This document shows positions 55,144-63,164 of a DNA stretch of 64,000 nt, one piece after another. This stretch comes from Candidatus Gastranaerophilales bacterium (GTDB taxonomy: Bacteria > Cyanobacteriota > Vampirovibrionia > Gastranaerophilales > Gastranaerophilaceae), in contig CALVDX010000007.1 in the NCBI GenBank assembly GCA_944326425.1, positions 1 through 64,000 on the forward strand, written 5' to 3'. The notes under the pieces were generated by a model. The model did no database searches and was not told the origin of the DNA. It worked only from the letters and a program-made list of their open reading frames with translations. The position numbers were made by a program, and so were the translations under genes. The first letter of the stretch is position 1. Every line of letters starts with the position of its first letter.

Positions 55144-56529
55144 TTAAAATCTGCGCCCTTTTTGGAGTTGATTCATCATTTTTTTCATGCCAAGCAGGCT
55201 GCCTGCACCGCCGCCGAATTTACCGAATGATTTTTTCATATCGTTAACTCCTTTCATCATCTGGCGCATTTGTTCAAATTGTTTGATAAAAATATTGATA
55301 TCATGAAGCGGAATGCCTGATCCTGCAGCAATACGTTTTTTCCTGCTGGAATTAATAATGTCCGGATTTTCACGTTCCTGCGGGGTCATTGATGAAATAA
55401 ATACTTCAATTCTTTTGAATTGTTTTTCACCCTCTCTAGATATAAGCTGTTTATCGTCGCTCGACATATTCAATCCTGGAATCATGCCGAGAAGCTGGTC
55501 AAAAGAACCAAACATTTTCATTTGTTTTTGCATTTTTAAAAAGTCATTGAAAGAAAATTCTGCTTTAGCCATTTTCTTTTCAAGTTCTCTTGCTTCTTTT
55601 TCGTCAAATACTTCCTGCGCGCGTTCTACAAGGGATACGATATCGCCCATCCCGAGAATTCTTGTAGTCATTCTTTCAGGATAAAAATCTTCAAGTGCGT
55701 TGAGTTTTTCACCGGTGCCAGTCAGCTTGATTGGTTTACCGGTACAGTAGACAACGCTTAATGCAGCCCCCCCTCTTGAGTCGCCGTCAAGCTTTGTAAG
55801 AACAAGTCCTGTAAGGTTTAATTGTGCGTCAAAGTTTTCGGCAACATTGACAGCTTCCTGTCCTGTCATAGAATCAATTACAAGCAGTTTTTCCTGCGGT
55901 GCAAAAATCCGGTCAATTAACAGAAGTTCTGCCATCATATCTGTATCAATCTGTAAACGGCCTGCCGTATCTAGGATTAAGACATTATAGCCGTTAGATT
56001 TTGCATATTCTATTGCTGAGCGTACAATATCTGTAACATCTTTTGAATCTTTTGTAAAAACCTCTGTTTCAATTTCTTTCCCGAGAATTTGAAGTTGGTT
56101 TATTGCCGCCGGCCGGTAAATATCGCATGCGACAAGCAGCGGATTTTTACCTTCCTTTTTAAGTTTAACTGCAAGTTTTGCCGAAGAAGTTGTTTTGCCG
56201 GAGCCTTGCAGACCTAGCATCATAATAAGTGACGGGTGTCCGGAAAGGTTGAGCGGCTTAAGTTCCTCGCCAAGGAGTTTTACAAGTTCATCATGGACAA
56301 TTTTGATAAGCTGCTGGGATGGGTTTACTCCCTGGATTACATTTTCACCCTCTGCACGGTCTTTAATGTTTGATATAAAAGATTTAACGACTCTCAGGTT
56401 TACATCAGCTTCTAATAATGCACGGCGGATTTCTCTTATTGCATCGTGCATGTTTTCCTGAGTTAGTTCTTTTTCTCCGGAGGTGCTTCTTATTATATCC
56501 TGCAGTCTTGACGATAGTGATTCAAACAT
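55144..56529 (-). CDS. ffh: Signal recognition particle GTPase Ffh
   Basis: Ffh binds signal peptides and delivers ribosomes to the membrane receptor FtsY. It is 461 residues. The N domain is followed by the G domain (LGLQGSGKTTSSAKLA, VACDIYRPAA, ILDTAGRLQIDTDMM, TKLDGDSRGGAAL) and the Met-rich M domain (GMIPGLNMSS, RKKRIAAGSGIPLHDINIFIKQFEQMRQMMKG). It is upstream of the UbiA gene on the same strand, 32 bases away. Confidence 0.98.
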   Translation of the reverse strand: MFESLSSRLQDIIRSTSGEKELTQENMHDAIREIRRALLEADVNLRVVKSFISNIKDRAEGENVIQGVNPSQQLIKIVHDELVKLLGEELKPLNLSGHPSLIMMLGLQGSGKTTSSAKLAVKLKKEGKNPLLVACDIYRPAAINQLQILGKEIETEVFTKDSKDVTDIVRSAIEYAKSNGYNVLILDTAGRLQIDTDMMAELLLIDRIFAPQEKLLVIDSMTGQEAVNVAENFDAQLNLTGLVLTKLDGDSRGGAALSVVYCTGKPIKLTGTGEKLNALEDFYPERMTTRILGMGDIVSLVERAQEVFDEKEARELEKKMAKAEFSFNDFLKMQKQMKMFGSFDQLLGMIPGLNMSSDDKQLISREGEKQFKRIEVFISSMTPQERENPDIINSSRKKRIAAGSGIPLHDINIFIKQFEQMRQMMKGVNDMKKSFGKFGGGAGSLLGMKKMMNQLQKGRRF

Positions 56530-56634
56530 AACAGTATTATGGCTTAAACAAATAATAGTTGCAAGCGCAGCTGGATTTCCGGAACTCTGTTCTTAGAAAA
56601 ACGTATCTTTATTAATTCTTAATATCCGTAAATA

Positions 56635-56689
56635 TTGACCTTTAATGAAAAATATATTTTAATAAGTGTATTAAAAACATTAATAAGTG
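56635..56689 (+). promoter_or_regulatory. glnA promoter with 21-bp-spaced direct repeats
   Basis: TTGACC (56635-56640), 17-base spacer, TTTAAT (56658-56663). TAATAAGTG occurs twice, at 56660-56668 and 56681-56689, exactly 21 bases apart, overlapping the -10 and start site. No NtcA site (GTA-N8-TAC) is seen. A nitrogen regulator could bind the repeats; inference. Confidence 0.5.
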
Positions 56690-56717
56690 AATTGCGGGAG
56701 TAAAAAGGAGGGACACA

Positions 56718-58082
56718 ATGAAAGATTTTAGACATGTACCATTAAATGGAGAAAATTATACTGCTTCTGATATTAAGCAGTTGATAATGGAAAATAATGT
56801 CCGTTTCATTAAATTACAGTTTGTTGATATAAACGGACAGGTGAAAAATATGTCCGTTCCTGCAGAGCATATCGATAAAATTCTATCCAATGAAATTATG
56901 CTGGATGGCTCATCAATTAAAGGTTTCAGAAATATTGAAACTTCTGATATGTTTTTCTATCCGGATATGAATACCTTCCAGATACTTCCTTGGCAGGAAC
57001 GTGATGGGATGCGTTCCGCGCGGTTAATTTGTGATATTCACAATGCAGACGGAACTCCTTTTGAAGGGTGCCCGCGCTGTAACCTCAAACGGATTATGGC
57101 AGAAGCTGATAAGATGGGCTTTTCTATGAATATGGGGCCTGAAGCCGAGTTCTTTTTATTTAACCGCGACAAAGACGGTAATATAACAACAAAAACCCAG
57201 GATAATGCCGGATACTATGATGTAGGACCGGACGATCTGGGGGAAAATGTCCGCTCGGATATTGTTGCCTGCTTGCAGGAAATGGGGTTTGATATTGAAG
57301 CTTCCCACCACGAAGTTGCAGACGGGCAGCATGAAATAGATTTTAAATACTCAGATATTCTTACAACGGCTGATAACGTTGTAACTTTTAAAATGGCAGT
57401 AAAAGCTATTGCTACGCAGCATAATCTCCATGCTACATTTATGCCTAAACCGATTTTTGGTATAAACGGATCGGGAATGCATTGTAATATTTCGCTGTTT
57501 AAGGATGGGAAAAATGCTTTTTATGATCCGGATACAGAGTATCAGTTAAGTGATACTGCAAAGTATGCTGTTGGCGGACTCCTGAAAAATATTAAAAGTA
57601 TAACTGCAATTTTAAACCCTACGGTTAACAGTTATAAACGCCTTGTTCCGGGCTATGAAGCTCCTGTATATCTGGCCTGGTCACTGGCTAACAGAAGTGC
57701 ACTGTTAAGAGTTCCCGCAAAACGGGGAAATGCTACAAGAGTTGAACTCCGTTCTCCGGATCCGGCTTGTAATCCTTACTTAGCGTTTGCTACTATTCTT
57801 GAGGCCTGTCTTGACGGGGTAAGAAACAAAATAGAGCCTCCTGTTCCTGTTGAAAGTAATATATATAAACTATCTGATAAGGAGCGTAAAAAACAAAAAA
57901 TTGACTCGCTTCCGGGCAGCTTAAAAGAGGCACTTTGCTGTCTTGATAAATCCCTTATTGCAAATGCGGCCCTTGGTCAGCATATCATGCATGAATTTGT
58001 TACTGCAAAAGAACATGAGTGGGACGAGTTTAGAACGTATGTTTCACAATGGGAGCTTGATAAATATTTAGCCAGATATTAA
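56718..58082 (+). CDS. glnA: Glutamine synthetase, type I (alpha-like)
   Basis: GlnA makes glutamine from glutamate, ammonia and ATP, the entry of ammonia into metabolism. It is 454 residues. Visible: FVDINGQVKNMSVPAEH, LDGSSIKGF, MGPEAEFFLF, EVADGQHEIDF, NGSGMHCNISLF, RLVPGYEAPVYLAWS and RVELRSPDPACNPYLAF. The late segment NIYKLSDKERKK resembles the alpha type (Bacillus-like) rather than the adenylylated NLYDLPPEE of the beta type, so covalent control is unlikely. AAGGAGGG precedes the ATG. Confidence 0.97.
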   Translation: MKDFRHVPLNGENYTASDIKQLIMENNVRFIKLQFVDINGQVKNMSVPAEHIDKILSNEIMLDGSSIKGFRNIETSDMFFYPDMNTFQILPWQERDGMRSARLICDIHNADGTPFEGCPRCNLKRIMAEADKMGFSMNMGPEAEFFLFNRDKDGNITTKTQDNAGYYDVGPDDLGENVRSDIVACLQEMGFDIEASHHEVADGQHEIDFKYSDILTTADNVVTFKMAVKAIATQHNLHATFMPKPIFGINGSGMHCNISLFKDGKNAFYDPDTEYQLSDTAKYAVGGLLKNIKSITAILNPTVNSYKRLVPGYEAPVYLAWSLANRSALLRVPAKRGNATRVELRSPDPACNPYLAFATILEACLDGVRNKIEPPVPVESNIYKLSDKERKKQKIDSLPGSLKEALCCLDKSLIANAALGQHIMHEFVTAKEHEWDEFRTYVSQWELDKYLARY

Positions 58083-58088
58083 TTTGTG

Positions 58089-58134
58089 ATAAATGGCGGG
58101 CCGCAGATAATAATACCTGCGGCCCGCCATTTAT
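58089..58134 (+). terminator. 18-bp GC-rich perfect hairpin after glnA
   Basis: ATAAATGGCGGGCCGCAG (58089-58106) pairs completely with 58117-58134 around a 10-base loop. It has no T tract, so it may be a transcript-end stabiliser rather than a classic terminator. It lies seven bases after the glnA stop. Confidence 0.6.
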
Positions 58135-58176
58135 GTCTGTATTCACAAAAAAGAGTTAATGTAGTAAAATTTTTAT

Positions 58177-59469
58177 ATGATAGACAGATATTCATTACCT
58201 GAAATGAAAAAGGTTTGGACGCTTGAAAACAGGTTCCAGCGTTGTCTTGATGTGGAAATTGCAGTGTGTGAAGCATATTGCAGACTGGGAAAAATACCGG
58301 TTGAGAATTTTGAAGAAATTAAAAAAACTGCAAGGTTTGATGTTAAGCGTATAGATGAGATTGAAAGAGAAGTAAGACACGATATAATTGCCTTTTTGAC
58401 CAATGTAAATGAGAATGTTCCTGCCCGGTCAAATAAATATATTCATATGGGGCTTACAAGTTCGGATGTTGTTGATACCGCTAATGCTCTTTTATTGAGA
58501 GATGCGTCAAATATAATAATTAAGGATTTAGATACTGTAATCAGTTCTGTTAAAGAATTAGCATTTAAGCATAAAAATACCGTTTGTATCGGGCGTTCTC
58601 ACGGTGTGCACGCAGAAATTATAACTTTTGGATTTAAGCTTCTTAATTGGCTTGATGTTCTTGAAAGAGCAAAGAAAGACTTTATATACGCTGCTGAAGA
58701 GGTAAAAACTGGTCAGATTTCCGGTCCTGTCGGGACATACAGTAATGTTGATCCGGAGGTTGAACAAATAGCCTGTGAAATATTGGGGTTAACACCTGCA
58801 AGAATTTCAACACAGGTAATTGCAAGGGATATATATGCACGTTATTTGCAATCTCTCGGTATTATTGCGTCTGTGTTGGAACAGTTTGCTACTGAAATAC
58901 GTCATTTACAAAGAACGGAAGTCCGGGAAGTTGAAGAAGGTTTTGGTGCGCACCAGAAGGGCTCTTCTGCAATGCCACATAAACGTAATCCTGTTTTATC
59001 TGAGAATCTGTGCGGGCTTGCCAGAGTTGTAAGAAGTAACACGGTTGCTGCAATGGAAAATATAGTATTGTGGCATGAAAGAGATATTTCGCACAGCTCG
59101 GTCGAAAGAATTATTTTTGCAGATAGTACTATTTTGATTGATTTTATACTTAATCGGTTTAATGGAATTATAAAAAATCTTGTTGTTTATGATAAGAATA
59201 TGCTTAAAAATACCGATATGTACGGCGGGGTTATTTATTCCCAGAAAGTGTTGTTAAAACTTGTTGAAAAAGGCTTAAACAGAGAAGAAGCATATACTAT
59301 AGTTCAAAGAAATGCTCTATATGCGATGGATAATAATACAAGCTTTAGGGAAGGCCTTATGAAAGATTCAGATGTAAAAAAATATTTAAATGAGCAGGAA
59401 ATATTAGACTGTTTCGATATAAGCGGGTATTTGCGGAATATTGATAAAATTTTTGCCCGTTTTGAGTAG
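58177..59469 (+). CDS. purB: Adenylosuccinate lyase
   Basis: PurB acts twice in purine synthesis, splitting fumarate from SAICAR and from adenylosuccinate. It is 430 residues. Visible: IHMGLTSSDVVDTANALLL, IGRSHGVHAE (catalytic His), GPVGTYSNVDPEVE, and the superfamily signature GSSAMPHKRNPVLSENLCGLARV. The start ATG has no strong Shine-Dalgarno. It follows glnA after the large hairpin. Confidence 0.97.
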   Translation: MIDRYSLPEMKKVWTLENRFQRCLDVEIAVCEAYCRLGKIPVENFEEIKKTARFDVKRIDEIEREVRHDIIAFLTNVNENVPARSNKYIHMGLTSSDVVDTANALLLRDASNIIIKDLDTVISSVKELAFKHKNTVCIGRSHGVHAEIITFGFKLLNWLDVLERAKKDFIYAAEEVKTGQISGPVGTYSNVDPEVEQIACEILGLTPARISTQVIARDIYARYLQSLGIIASVLEQFATEIRHLQRTEVREVEEGFGAHQKGSSAMPHKRNPVLSENLCGLARVVRSNTVAAMENIVLWHERDISHSSVERIIFADSTILIDFILNRFNGIIKNLVVYDKNMLKNTDMYGGVIYSQKVLLKLVEKGLNREEAYTIVQRNALYAMDNNTSFREGLMKDSDVKKYLNEQEILDCFDISGYLRNIDKIFARFE

Positions 59470-59583
59470 CATTTACTTGCAAAAAATGATGTAGGTGCTA
59501 AAATAAAAAATGTAGCTTGATTGCAGGCCGAAAAGTTTTCAGGGTGCCGGCAATGGAAGTTGATAATTAAATACTAACAGTAT

Positions 59584-59657
<74 letters not shown>

Positions 59658-59820
59658 TTTTTTATGCCTTATCCTGTCTGCGTTTTGGGAACTGTATAAT
59701 ATTTGTTTCTCTCTCCTGCTTTTTTATTCTCACTTTTTTCTCACATTTTTCAAATATTGATTTTGAATAAAAATTAATTAAGAAATTGCGTCGCAATACT
59801 ACGACGCTTACCATCAATTG

Positions 59821-60376
59821 TTATAAATTGAAATTTATGTATGAAGAGTCAATTTCGTCTTGTGATATTCCTATATATCGTAATGTGATAGCCGGAGATG
59901 AGTGGTTTAGTATTTTTTGTAATAAAACAACATCATTATATTGTTTATAGAAAAAATAACCAAAGCTTTTACGCATCGTATGGGTACCAATATTGATATC
60001 TGTTATTCCAACAGCGCGGCAGGCGTCGTTTAAAAACCTGTAAACCTGTGAACGATGCAGCTTGCCCAGTTTTTTCCCTGTAAACAGCGGTTTATCGGAA
60101 TTTACCATCCCGTCAGTATATTCACCAATTAGTTTGCAGAGTTTTTTATTTAACGGAAAACGTTTATATTTTCCGGTTTTCTTCTCACGGTTTTCAAGAA
60201 ATGATTTGCCTAGTACATCACAAACGTTTAATCCGGGAATATCAGAAACCCTAAGTCCGGAATTAATTCCCATTGCAAAAATAAGCCGGTTCCGTTCGTT
60301 TGTCTTAGCTAAATAATTTTTTCAACTGATTCAATGTCTTTTTTTTTCTTTTGCCAGCTTCTACTAAATTTTTCAT
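59821..60376 (-). pseudogene. Tyrosine recombinase/integrase, frame disrupted near the start
   Basis: The intact C-terminal frame (59821-60273, 150 codons) has the catalytic residues of a tyrosine recombinase: Arg in GINSGLRVSD, HTMR, LNHSS and the nucleophile region TLRYIGIS. Upstream codons in the same frame (NYLAKTNERNRLIFA) read well back to an A6 tract and then hit TGA. A proper start with AAAGAGGT lies at ATG 60376 in a different frame (MKNLVEAGKRKKK). One extra A in the A6 tract, or losses in the A9 and A6 tracts, would explain the break. Repaired length is about 184-185 residues, normal for small integrases. It flanks tRNA-Arg. Confidence 0.75.
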
Positions 60377-60448
60377 ACTTACCTCTTTCTACAGTAAAAA
60401 GTTTTGCTGTATGAAAAATGTAAGAAGTAAACGTTCCGGTTTCAAATA

Positions 60449-60475
60449 CAAAAAGAGTGCGTAAAAACGCACTCT
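60449..60475 (-). terminator. pckA terminator
   Basis: On the minus strand AGAGTGCGT (pairing 60454-60462 with 60467-60475) closes a short loop and is followed by TTTTTG, just after the pckA stop. Confidence 0.88.
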
Positions 60476-60500
60476 CTATATTTATTTGTTCAGCAGTTGT

Positions 60501-62105
60501 CTAAATATTTGCTGTATTTTTAGGTCTTGGCCCTGCGGCTACGATTTCTGCCGGCATATTAGGATATTTTGCAGCAAAGTTATCAGCAAACATTTGTGCA
60601 AGTTTATTAGCTTGTTCATCGTAAGCTGCTTTATCTGACCAGAGTCCGCGAGCATCAAGTTGTTCATCAGGAACATTAGGACAAGATACAGGGTAGTCAA
60701 CATTAAATATTTCGTGATGTTTAAATTCAACATTATCGAAGGATCCGTTTAATGCAGCAGTAACCATTGCTCTTGTATAGGCAAGTTTCATACGTTTAGC
60801 CCCTGATGCGGCACTTCCGCCTGCCCAGCCAGTATTAACAAGATAAACTTTTGTGCCGTATTTATCAAGTTTTTCACCGAGCATTTGAGCATATACAGAA
60901 GCATCCATCGGCATGAACGGTTCACCGAACAGTGTTGAGAATGTCGGCTGTGGTTCTGTAACACCGCGTTCTGTACCGGCAAGTTTTGATGTGAAACCTG
61001 TTACAAAATGGTACATTGCAGCATTTTTATCAAGTCTGCTTATAGGAGGAAGTACACCAAATGCGTCTGCTGTTAAGAATATAACAACCTTTGGGATACC
61101 GCCTACACTTGGAATTTGAGCGTTATCAATGTAGTTAATAGGATAACCTACACGGGTGTTTTCAGTAAGACTCCCGTCTGCGAAATCAAATTCACGGGTT
61201 TCAGGATCCATAATAACATTTTCTACAAGAGAGCCAAATTTAATTGCGTTGTAGATTTCCGGTTCATGTTCGGCAGAGAGATTAATACATTTTGCGTAGC
61301 ACCCGCCTTCAAAATTAAAAATGCCATCCGGAGACCAGCCGTGTTCATCGTCACCGATTAATTTACGTGCCGGGTCTGCAGAGAGAGTGGTTTTTCCTGT
61401 TCCTGAAAGCCCGAAAAATACGGCAGTTTCTCCTGTTGCCGGATCCATATTTGCTGAGCAGTGCATCGGAAGAACATTCTTCTTTGTCATTATATAGTTC
61501 ATCGTAGAGAATACAGACTTTTTAATTTCGCCTGCATATTGTGAACCGCAAATAATGATTTCATGCGCTTCATAATCTATAATTATTGCTGCTTCGGAAT
61601 TTACACCATCAACTTCCGGATCACATTTAAATCCCGGAGCGCAAAGGATTGTATAATCCGGATTTCCGTAGCTTGCTAGTTCTTCAGCTGTTGGACGAAT
61701 TAATAACTGATGAATAAACAGGTTTTGGCTTGCAAGCTCATTTATGACACGAAATTTCTGAGTGTATTTTTTATCTGCACCTGCAAATCCATCAAAGATA
61801 AAGATTTCACGGTTTTGTAAATAAGCGGTTATTTTACCTCTTATTGAGTTATATTTTTCACGGCTGATTGGTCTGTTTACCTTTCCCCATGCTATTTCAT
61901 TATGGACTCCGTCAGTGTCTACAATGAATTTGTCTTTAGGTGAACGTCCGGTGTATTTACCTGTTGTAACAACTAATGCACCTGTGTTGCTTAAAGTCCC
62001 TTCACCTCTGCGTAATGCCGCTTCTGTAAGCTGTGCAGGAGTAAGGTTGCGATAAACCGCTTTGGGGGCTATGATACCCAGTTTTTCAATTCCATAAGTT
62101 TCCAT
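60501..62105 (-). CDS. pckA: Phosphoenolpyruvate carboxykinase (ATP)
   Basis: PckA interconverts oxaloacetate and phosphoenolpyruvate; in fermenters it often runs toward oxaloacetate. It is 534 residues. Motifs: TGKYTGRSPKDKFIVD, MHCSANMDPATGETAVFFGLSGTGKTT (phosphate loop), DDEHGWSPDGIFNFEGGCYAKCINLS and NTGWAGGSAASG. AAGGAGAA precedes the ATG and a TATAAT stands about 50 bases upstream. It stands alone with its own terminator. Confidence 0.97.
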   Translation of the reverse strand: METYGIEKLGIIAPKAVYRNLTPAQLTEAALRRGEGTLSNTGALVVTTGKYTGRSPKDKFIVDTDGVHNEIAWGKVNRPISREKYNSIRGKITAYLQNREIFIFDGFAGADKKYTQKFRVINELASQNLFIHQLLIRPTAEELASYGNPDYTILCAPGFKCDPEVDGVNSEAAIIIDYEAHEIIICGSQYAGEIKKSVFSTMNYIMTKKNVLPMHCSANMDPATGETAVFFGLSGTGKTTLSADPARKLIGDDEHGWSPDGIFNFEGGCYAKCINLSAEHEPEIYNAIKFGSLVENVIMDPETREFDFADGSLTENTRVGYPINYIDNAQIPSVGGIPKVVIFLTADAFGVLPPISRLDKNAAMYHFVTGFTSKLAGTERGVTEPQPTFSTLFGEPFMPMDASVYAQMLGEKLDKYGTKVYLVNTGWAGGSAASGAKRMKLAYTRAMVTAALNGSFDNVEFKHHEIFNVDYPVSCPNVPDEQLDARGLWSDKAAYDEQANKLAQMFADNFAAKYPNMPAEIVAAGPRPKNTANI

Positions 62106-62188
62106 AATTATTTCTCCTTCGTGTTTTATTTTACCATAATTATATATTATTCTAAATATTATACAATAAATAAGTTTAAAGAAAAAAC

Positions 62189-62515
62189 TCAGGGTGTTTT
62201 ATTAATAGTTTGCTTAGTGTTATTATCTTCGTCATTGTTATTATTTTTATCAAATTCATGCCCGATAATTGCTCCGCTTGCCGCAGAAAGGGCTGTATAT
62301 ACGGCAATAATAGGGAGAGAAATTCCTCCAAGAATAGCCGTTCCTATAACTGCACCAAGAGCTCCAGCTGTTCCGAACAATCCGCCTATCGTTTTTGTGT
62401 ATGTGTATTTGCCCTGAAAAACCGGTGTAAGTTGTGTAGTATGTGTGATTGTATGTGTTTTGGGGGCTGTTTGTTTATGAGGGATGTAATAATTGTTAAT
62501 TGATTGAATTTTCAT
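62189..62515 (-). CDS. Small membrane protein with MKI-INN N-terminus
   Basis: The protein has 108 residues. It starts MKIQSINNYYIPHKQ, with FQGKY near residue 33, then a Gly/Ala-rich hydrophobic hairpin (TIGGLFGTAGALGAVIGTAILGG and LPIIAVYTALSAASGAIIG, about 42-86), and an Asn/Asp-rich tail. The hydrophobic part looks like a two-helix membrane or glycine-zipper segment. The start resembles the 962-residue protein at 9535. Opposite-strand frames here are shadows. Family unknown. Confidence 0.7.
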   Translation of the reverse strand: MKIQSINNYYIPHKQTAPKTHTITHTTQLTPVFQGKYTYTKTIGGLFGTAGALGAVIGTAILGGISLPIIAVYTALSAASGAIIGHEFDKNNNNDEDNNTKQTINKTP

Positions 62516-62576
62516 ATTGGTATATTCCTATTGTTGTAATTCTAACAGGAAAACCCTGACCGGTCAGATAATCCGC

Positions 62577-62927
62577 TTACTCGCAAATATGTTCAAGTGC
62601 TTTTTCAAACACTGTTTTTACGTGGTGGTCACTTAAAGCATAATATACATTTTTTCCTGTTTTTTTAGCGCGTACAAGTTTTGCTGCGCGCAAGACTTTT
62701 AACTGGTGTGAAACTGCGGATTTTGTCATATTAAGAAGTACAGCCAAATCCCCGACACACATTTCACTTTCTTCCAATGCCCACAATAGCTGTATTCTTG
62801 TACTGTCGCCCATTACCTTGAAAAAATCCGATAGCTCATAAAGTAAATTCATATCCGGCATATTAGGCTTGATTTTATTGACAAGTTCTATATTTATTGC
62901 TTCGCAGTCCGATTTTTTATTTTCCAT
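62577..62927 (-). CDS. ArsR/SmtB-family zinc-responsive repressor
   Basis: This is a winged-helix metal sensor of 116 residues. The alpha-5 zinc site is complete: Asp100, His102, His113, Glu116, with the same spacing as SmtB/CzrA. Cys8 and Cys57 (in EMCVGDLA) could form part of an alpha-3N site, though only one Cys is present where CadC has two. The DNA-reading helix is MTKSAVSHQLKVLRAAKLV. AGAGGAAG precedes the ATG. It is divergent from a P-type ATPase with three matching operators between, as in ziaR-ziaA. Metal: zinc most likely. Confidence 0.93.
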   Translation of the reverse strand: MENKKSDCEAINIELVNKIKPNMPDMNLLYELSDFFKVMGDSTRIQLLWALEESEMCVGDLAVLLNMTKSAVSHQLKVLRAAKLVRAKKTGKNVYYALSDHHVKTVFEKALEHICE

Positions 62928-62955
62928 GGCTTCCTCTTTAGTAATTATATAACAG

Positions 62956-62971
62956 ATGAATAACTATTCAA
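62956..62971. promoter_or_regulatory. ArsR/SmtB-type operator O1 at the repressor promoter
   Basis: ATGAATAACTATTCAA, an imperfect palindrome of the 12-2-12 type. On the minus strand TTGAAT, a 16-base spacer and TATAAT form the repressor promoter, and O1 covers the -35: autoregulation is expected. Confidence 0.7.
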
Positions 62972-62989
62972 CTGTGTTAAGTAATGTAA

Positions 62990-63019
62990 CAGGGGTAAAT
63001 AAAGGGAGTAAATATAAAA
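62990..63019 (-). repeat. TTTACCCC repeat, third copy
   Basis: Read on the minus strand: TATTTACTCCC-TTTATTTACCCC. The same unit type as in the flagellin leader and radical SAM gene, here in the opposite orientation between the repressor and ATPase promoters. Confidence 0.45.
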
Positions 63020-63085
63020 CCCCGCGGCTATTGATTTATGAGCGTTGCATAGTTTTATCTTACAAAAAAATTTTGCCATATACAC

Positions 63086-63115
63086 TTGACAATTGAACAA
63101 CTATTCAATTATAAT
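63086..63115 (+). promoter_or_regulatory. ATPase promoter with embedded operator O2
   Basis: TTGACA (63086-63091), 18-base spacer, TATAAT (63110-63115). The palindrome TTGAACAACTATTCAA (63093-63108) fills the spacer, an ideal place for repressor block by the ArsR protein. Confidence 0.85.
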
Positions 63116-63128
63116 ATTAGTACAATAA

Positions 63129-63144
63129 TTGAATAATTATTCAA
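63129..63144. promoter_or_regulatory. ArsR/SmtB-type operator O3
   Basis: TTGAATAATTATTCAA is a perfect 16-base palindrome just past the expected transcript start and before the ATPase Shine-Dalgarno. Confidence 0.75.
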
Positions 63145-63164
63145 TTGTAAAAAGGAGAGCCGAT

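Noticed and set aside
58083-58140. Glutamine riboswitch linked to glnA
   Set aside because: The hairpin is downstream of glnA, and no conserved aptamer feature was recognisable.
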